A stretch of DNA of 45,750 bases from Nostocaceae cyanobacterium (GTDB taxonomy: Bacteria; Cyanobacteriota; Cyanobacteriia; Cyanobacteriales; Nostocaceae), in contig JASJCY010000061.1 in NCBI GenBank assembly GCA_030065825.1, positions 1 to 45,750 on the forward strand, in the 5' to 3' direction. The position numbers and the translations under genes were made by a program. The notes beneath the pieces are model-generated. The model was given only the letters and a program-made list of their open reading frames with translations, was not told where the DNA came from and made no database searches. Positions 43,675-45,750 of the stretch are shown one piece after another. How positions within the stretch are numbered: the first letter of the stretch is position 1; every line of letters begins with the position of its first letter.

Positions 43675-44286
43675 CTATTTACGATTCATCAGTTGCAGCA
43701 GATTTTGCAGTTTAAAATCCTTCCAATTTAAACTTGCTGAAGTTTCAATAGTTAAATCTCCTTGTTTCAAGTTAGTCTTCAAAGCAGAACCATTTTCAAG
43801 AGTATGGAAAAAAGCCTCTAAAAGCTGTAATTGATTCCGAGGAAGAGTATAGTAAACTTTATCATTTTCAATTCTCACTTCTTTCGGTAAAACTCCATTG
43901 GGAATTTTACCTCCTAAAAATGTTTTCCATCCTCCGATGAGATAGCGGTAAACTATGGATTCAGTTTCAAATTGAGGAGATTTTAATAAACGAAGTTCAC
44001 CTTGCAGATAATCTTGATAAAGAGTTATTTTTTCAGGGGTAAAATGCACTTGCACTTTAATGTTGTTATATTTTATTGTTGCAATTAGTCCCTCCTCAGA
44101 ATCTGTTTCTAAGCTTTTTAATTGCTCAACTCTAGATTCGGCTTGTTGACAAAGAAGTAAAACCGTTTTTTTCTTCAAAGTCAGTTGTTTAGCTTGTGAA
44201 TTAAATAGAATATATTCTGAAATCATTCCTTGTAGGAATTTCTTGGAATCCTGAAATGTAAATGTGATTTTGTTCAGTACGTTCAT
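43675..44286 (-). CDS. Hypothetical protein
   Basis: The 203-aa soluble protein (MNVLNKITFTFQDSKKFLQG) is not a family I recognise. It is beta-rich in the middle (EEGLIATIKYNNIKVQVHFT, TLYQDYLQGELRLLK) with FETESIVYRYLIGGWKTFLG and a C-terminal amphipathic helix (WKDFKLQNLLQLMNRK). No signal peptide or membrane segment. Base composition matches its neighbours. It is read towards the convergent desaturase-like gene. Confidence 0.7.
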   Translation of the reverse strand: MNVLNKITFTFQDSKKFLQGMISEYILFNSQAKQLTLKKKTVLLLCQQAESRVEQLKSLETDSEEGLIATIKYNNIKVQVHFTPEKITLYQDYLQGELRLLKSPQFETESIVYRYLIGGWKTFLGGKIPNGVLPKEVRIENDKVYYTLPRNQLQLLEAFFHTLENGSALKTNLKQGDLTIETSASLNWKDFKLQNLLQLMNRK

Positions 44287-44347
44287 AATGAGGTGATTTT
44301 AACAAATAAAATTATTGATGATTCAAATTTTTGCCATCCTTACCGCA

Positions 44348-44466
44348 TCGGAATTAATTCCGAGGCTAATAAACAAAGTCATCTAAAGATGACTATAAAT
44401 AAACTGAATTTAGCCCGTTTCAACGGACTTTGTCTATCAGCCTTTAAATTTATTTTAAGGTGGATT
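44348..44466 (+). repeat. Structured dispersed repeat, copy B (four stem-loops)
   Basis: Stem 1 TCGGAATTAATTCCGA (44348-44363); stem 2 AGTCATCT-AA-AGATGACT (44377-44394); stem 3 CCGTT-TC-AACGG (44415-44426) with flanking AG/CT; linker ACTTTGTCTATCAG; stem 4 CCTT...AAGG (44441-44460), then TGG. Same order and linkers as 31666-31795, but stem sequences differ and still pair. It lies between two minus-strand genes. Confidence 0.75.
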
Positions 44467-44481
44467 GTTGGACTAAATGAA

Positions 44482-45015
44482 TTATATTGCTACCGCTTCT
44501 TTGTCCTCCGATTCATCTCGAATTTTAAAGTAGTAATAGAGGTTTGCAACGGTTAAATCAGAAGCTTGCTGTAAATTCTTGGGAACTAATGTTTTATAAC
44601 CAGCAATACCAGCTTGTTGATTTACATAGTCTTCATAGTCTTTGCGTACTGCTGTTTTAAACATAAGTGTTAGTTGATCGCGCAGGGAAGAGAAATGTGA
44701 TTTTTCTCTGTAATCTTCATATAAAAGTTGTTCCGGTGGTGCTGCTAAAGTGGTTGTTTCTTGGTTGTTATCTGGAATTTCGTTAAATTCTGGGGTGGAA
44801 AAATCAGCACTATTTAATAGTTGCAATTCTGAAGGGGGGAGAGAACGTATCCAATCAACTTGATTTTGAACTGTTACACCAACAGCATGACCAACAATAC
44901 GACCAGTTAGACGCTCCCTAGCTATACCAAGGAGGTTTCCCTTCTGCGATACTACTACGACATATTTTCCAGCTTCAATACCAGCTTGAATAGCAGGGGG
45001 AAATGTAAACAACAT
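44482..45015 (-). CDS. Hypothetical protein
   Basis: The 177-aa protein begins MLFTFPPAIQAGIEAGKYVV and continues VVVSQKGNLLGIARERLTGR, then a variable acidic middle (DFSTPEFNEIPDNNQETTT) and a helical end (LMFKTAVRKDYEDYVNQQAG, ASDLTVANLYYYFKIRDESE). I recognise no family. The N-terminal part has the look of a small regulator or toxin-antitoxin-associated fold, but that is only an impression. It is the last gene before the 73-bp array, which lies upstream of its start and may contain its promoter. Confidence 0.65.
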   Translation of the reverse strand: MLFTFPPAIQAGIEAGKYVVVVSQKGNLLGIARERLTGRIVGHAVGVTVQNQVDWIRSLPPSELQLLNSADFSTPEFNEIPDNNQETTTLAAPPEQLLYEDYREKSHFSSLRDQLTLMFKTAVRKDYEDYVNQQAGIAGYKTLVPKNLQQASDLTVANLYYYFKIRDESEDKEAVAI

Positions 45016-45099
45016 ATTTTTATTTATAAATAAGTAATTTATTCAACCATAGCCGTGATTTTGAGATAGCACTAACCGTATTTACACAGGATATCGCTG

Positions 45100-45750
45100 T
45101 AGTTACCTTCTCACCTGGAAAACTACTATTCCGTTAAGGGGACGATTCTATTCCCAAACAATTCTGGGGCTATAGTTACCTTCTCACCTGGAAAACTACT
45201 ATTCCGTTCAGGGGACGGTTCTATTCCCAAACAATTCTGGGGCTATAGTTACCTTCTCACCTGGAAAACTACTATTCCGTTCAGGGGACGGTTCTATTCC
45301 CAAACAACTCTGGGGCTATAGTTAGCCTTTCACCTGGAAAACTACTATTCCGTTAAGGGGACGATTCTATTGCCAAACAACTCTGGGGCTATAGTTAGCC
45401 TTTCACCTGGAAAACTACTATTCCGTTAAAGGGACGATTCTATTGCCAAACAACTCTGGGGCTATAGTTAGCCTTTCACCTGGAAAACTACTATTCCGTT
45501 AAGGGGACGGTTCTATTCCCAAACAACTTTAGGGCTATAGTTACCTTCTCACCTGGAAAACTACTATTCCGTTCAGGGAAGGGTTCTATGCCCAAACAAC
45601 TCTAGGGCTATAATTACCTTCTCACCTGGAAAACTACTATTCCGTTCAGGGAAGGGTTCTATGCCCAAACAACTCTAGGGCTATAATTACCTTCTCACCT
45701 GGAAAACTACTATTCCGTTAAGGGGACGGTTCTATTCCCAAACAACTCTA
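45100..45750. repeat. 73-bp tandem array, nine copies, running off the right edge
   Basis: The word TCACCTGGAAAACTACTATT starts at 45111, 45184, 45257, 45330, 45403, 45476, 45549, 45622 and 45695, each 73 bp apart without exception. Variation is limited to a few positions (TTACCTTC/TTAGCCTT; GTTAAGGGG/GTTCAGGGG/GTTCAGGGA; CGATT/CGGTT/GGGTT; TCCC/TGCC/TGCCC). There are no spacers, so it is not CRISPR; 73 is not a multiple of three and no open frame spans it. Confidence 0.97.

Noticed and set aside
45100-45750. CRISPR array
   Set aside because: The 73-bp units are contiguous; there are no unique spacers between conserved repeats and no cas genes.
1-45750. tRNA or rRNA genes
   Set aside because: I looked for cloverleaf and GTTCRA-type signals in the intergenic regions and found none; a covariance search would be decisive.

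Overview
The window looks like chromosome from a filamentous, probably heterocyst-forming cyanobacterium (Nostocales type). The evidence is an AT-rich base composition with many GCGATCGC (HIP1) sites, cyanobacterial families (DUF3370 with SLH domains, HNOBA-type histidine kinase beside H-NOX, a DXCF cyanobacteriochrome, many Uma2 proteins, a 14-blade WD40 STAND protein), short palindromic repeats and heptanucleotide tandem repeats. No tRNA, rRNA or CRISPR array was recognised.

Layout. 1-1485: a 260-bp tandem array running in from the left and ending at the stop codon of a DNA-phosphorothioation-associated gene (1483-1956, minus). 2048-5289 (minus): two Uma2 genes and an SLH-DUF3370 surface protein. 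5340-6280: short palindromic repeats and three 241-244-bp repeats, each with two promoter-like signals, in front of a ubiD-type decarboxylase (6391-7899). 7992-8709: wreckage of a zinc-ribbon transposase split by a MITE. 8925-13677: a MidA/NDUFAF7-type methyltransferase, a probable Fe(II)/2OG oxygenase, and a methyltransferase plus heme-oxygenase-like diiron oxidase operon. 14033-16622: an NO/O2 and light sensing group: H-NOX, its HNOBA histidine kinase, and convergently a stand-alone dual-cysteine cyanobacteriochrome GAF protein. 16959-21207: a class II lanthipeptide synthetase bracketed by two MITEs, with a candidate precursor gene convergent to it. 21414-26448 (minus): a CHAT protease plus nSTAND-WD40 pair that resembles known prokaryotic conflict systems and shares a sequence tag between the two proteins. 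26780-28924: glgX. 29133-29779: two small genes separated by a second copy of the first MITE. 30154-31470: CNNM/CorC-type transporter. 31932-34064: a Ser/Thr kinase fused to a formylglycine-generating-enzyme-like domain, split by a 420-bp IS200/IS605-like non-autonomous element with an omega-RNA-like right end. 34194-37712: mfd. 37862-38595: a diverged copy of the promoter repeat and a 196-bp tandem array. 38597-40737: a HAD phosphatase, a membrane-anchored unknown and a DOPA-dioxygenase-like protein. 41074-42824: an IS607 element. 42901-45015: a fatty acid hydroxylase/sterol desaturase family protein and two unknowns. 45100-45750: a strict 73-bp tandem array running off the right end.

The most interesting features are: the CHAT/nSTAND pair with a shared IALGD-type tag; the LanM with an apparently destroyed zinc site beside a precursor with a very long core; the promoter-terminator repeat conserved in a far-off diverged copy; a dispersed structured repeat whose stems covary between copies; and the number of datable insertions (MITEs with target duplications, one of them inside another mobile-element gene). 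All functional calls are from reading sequence and family knowledge; no search was run.
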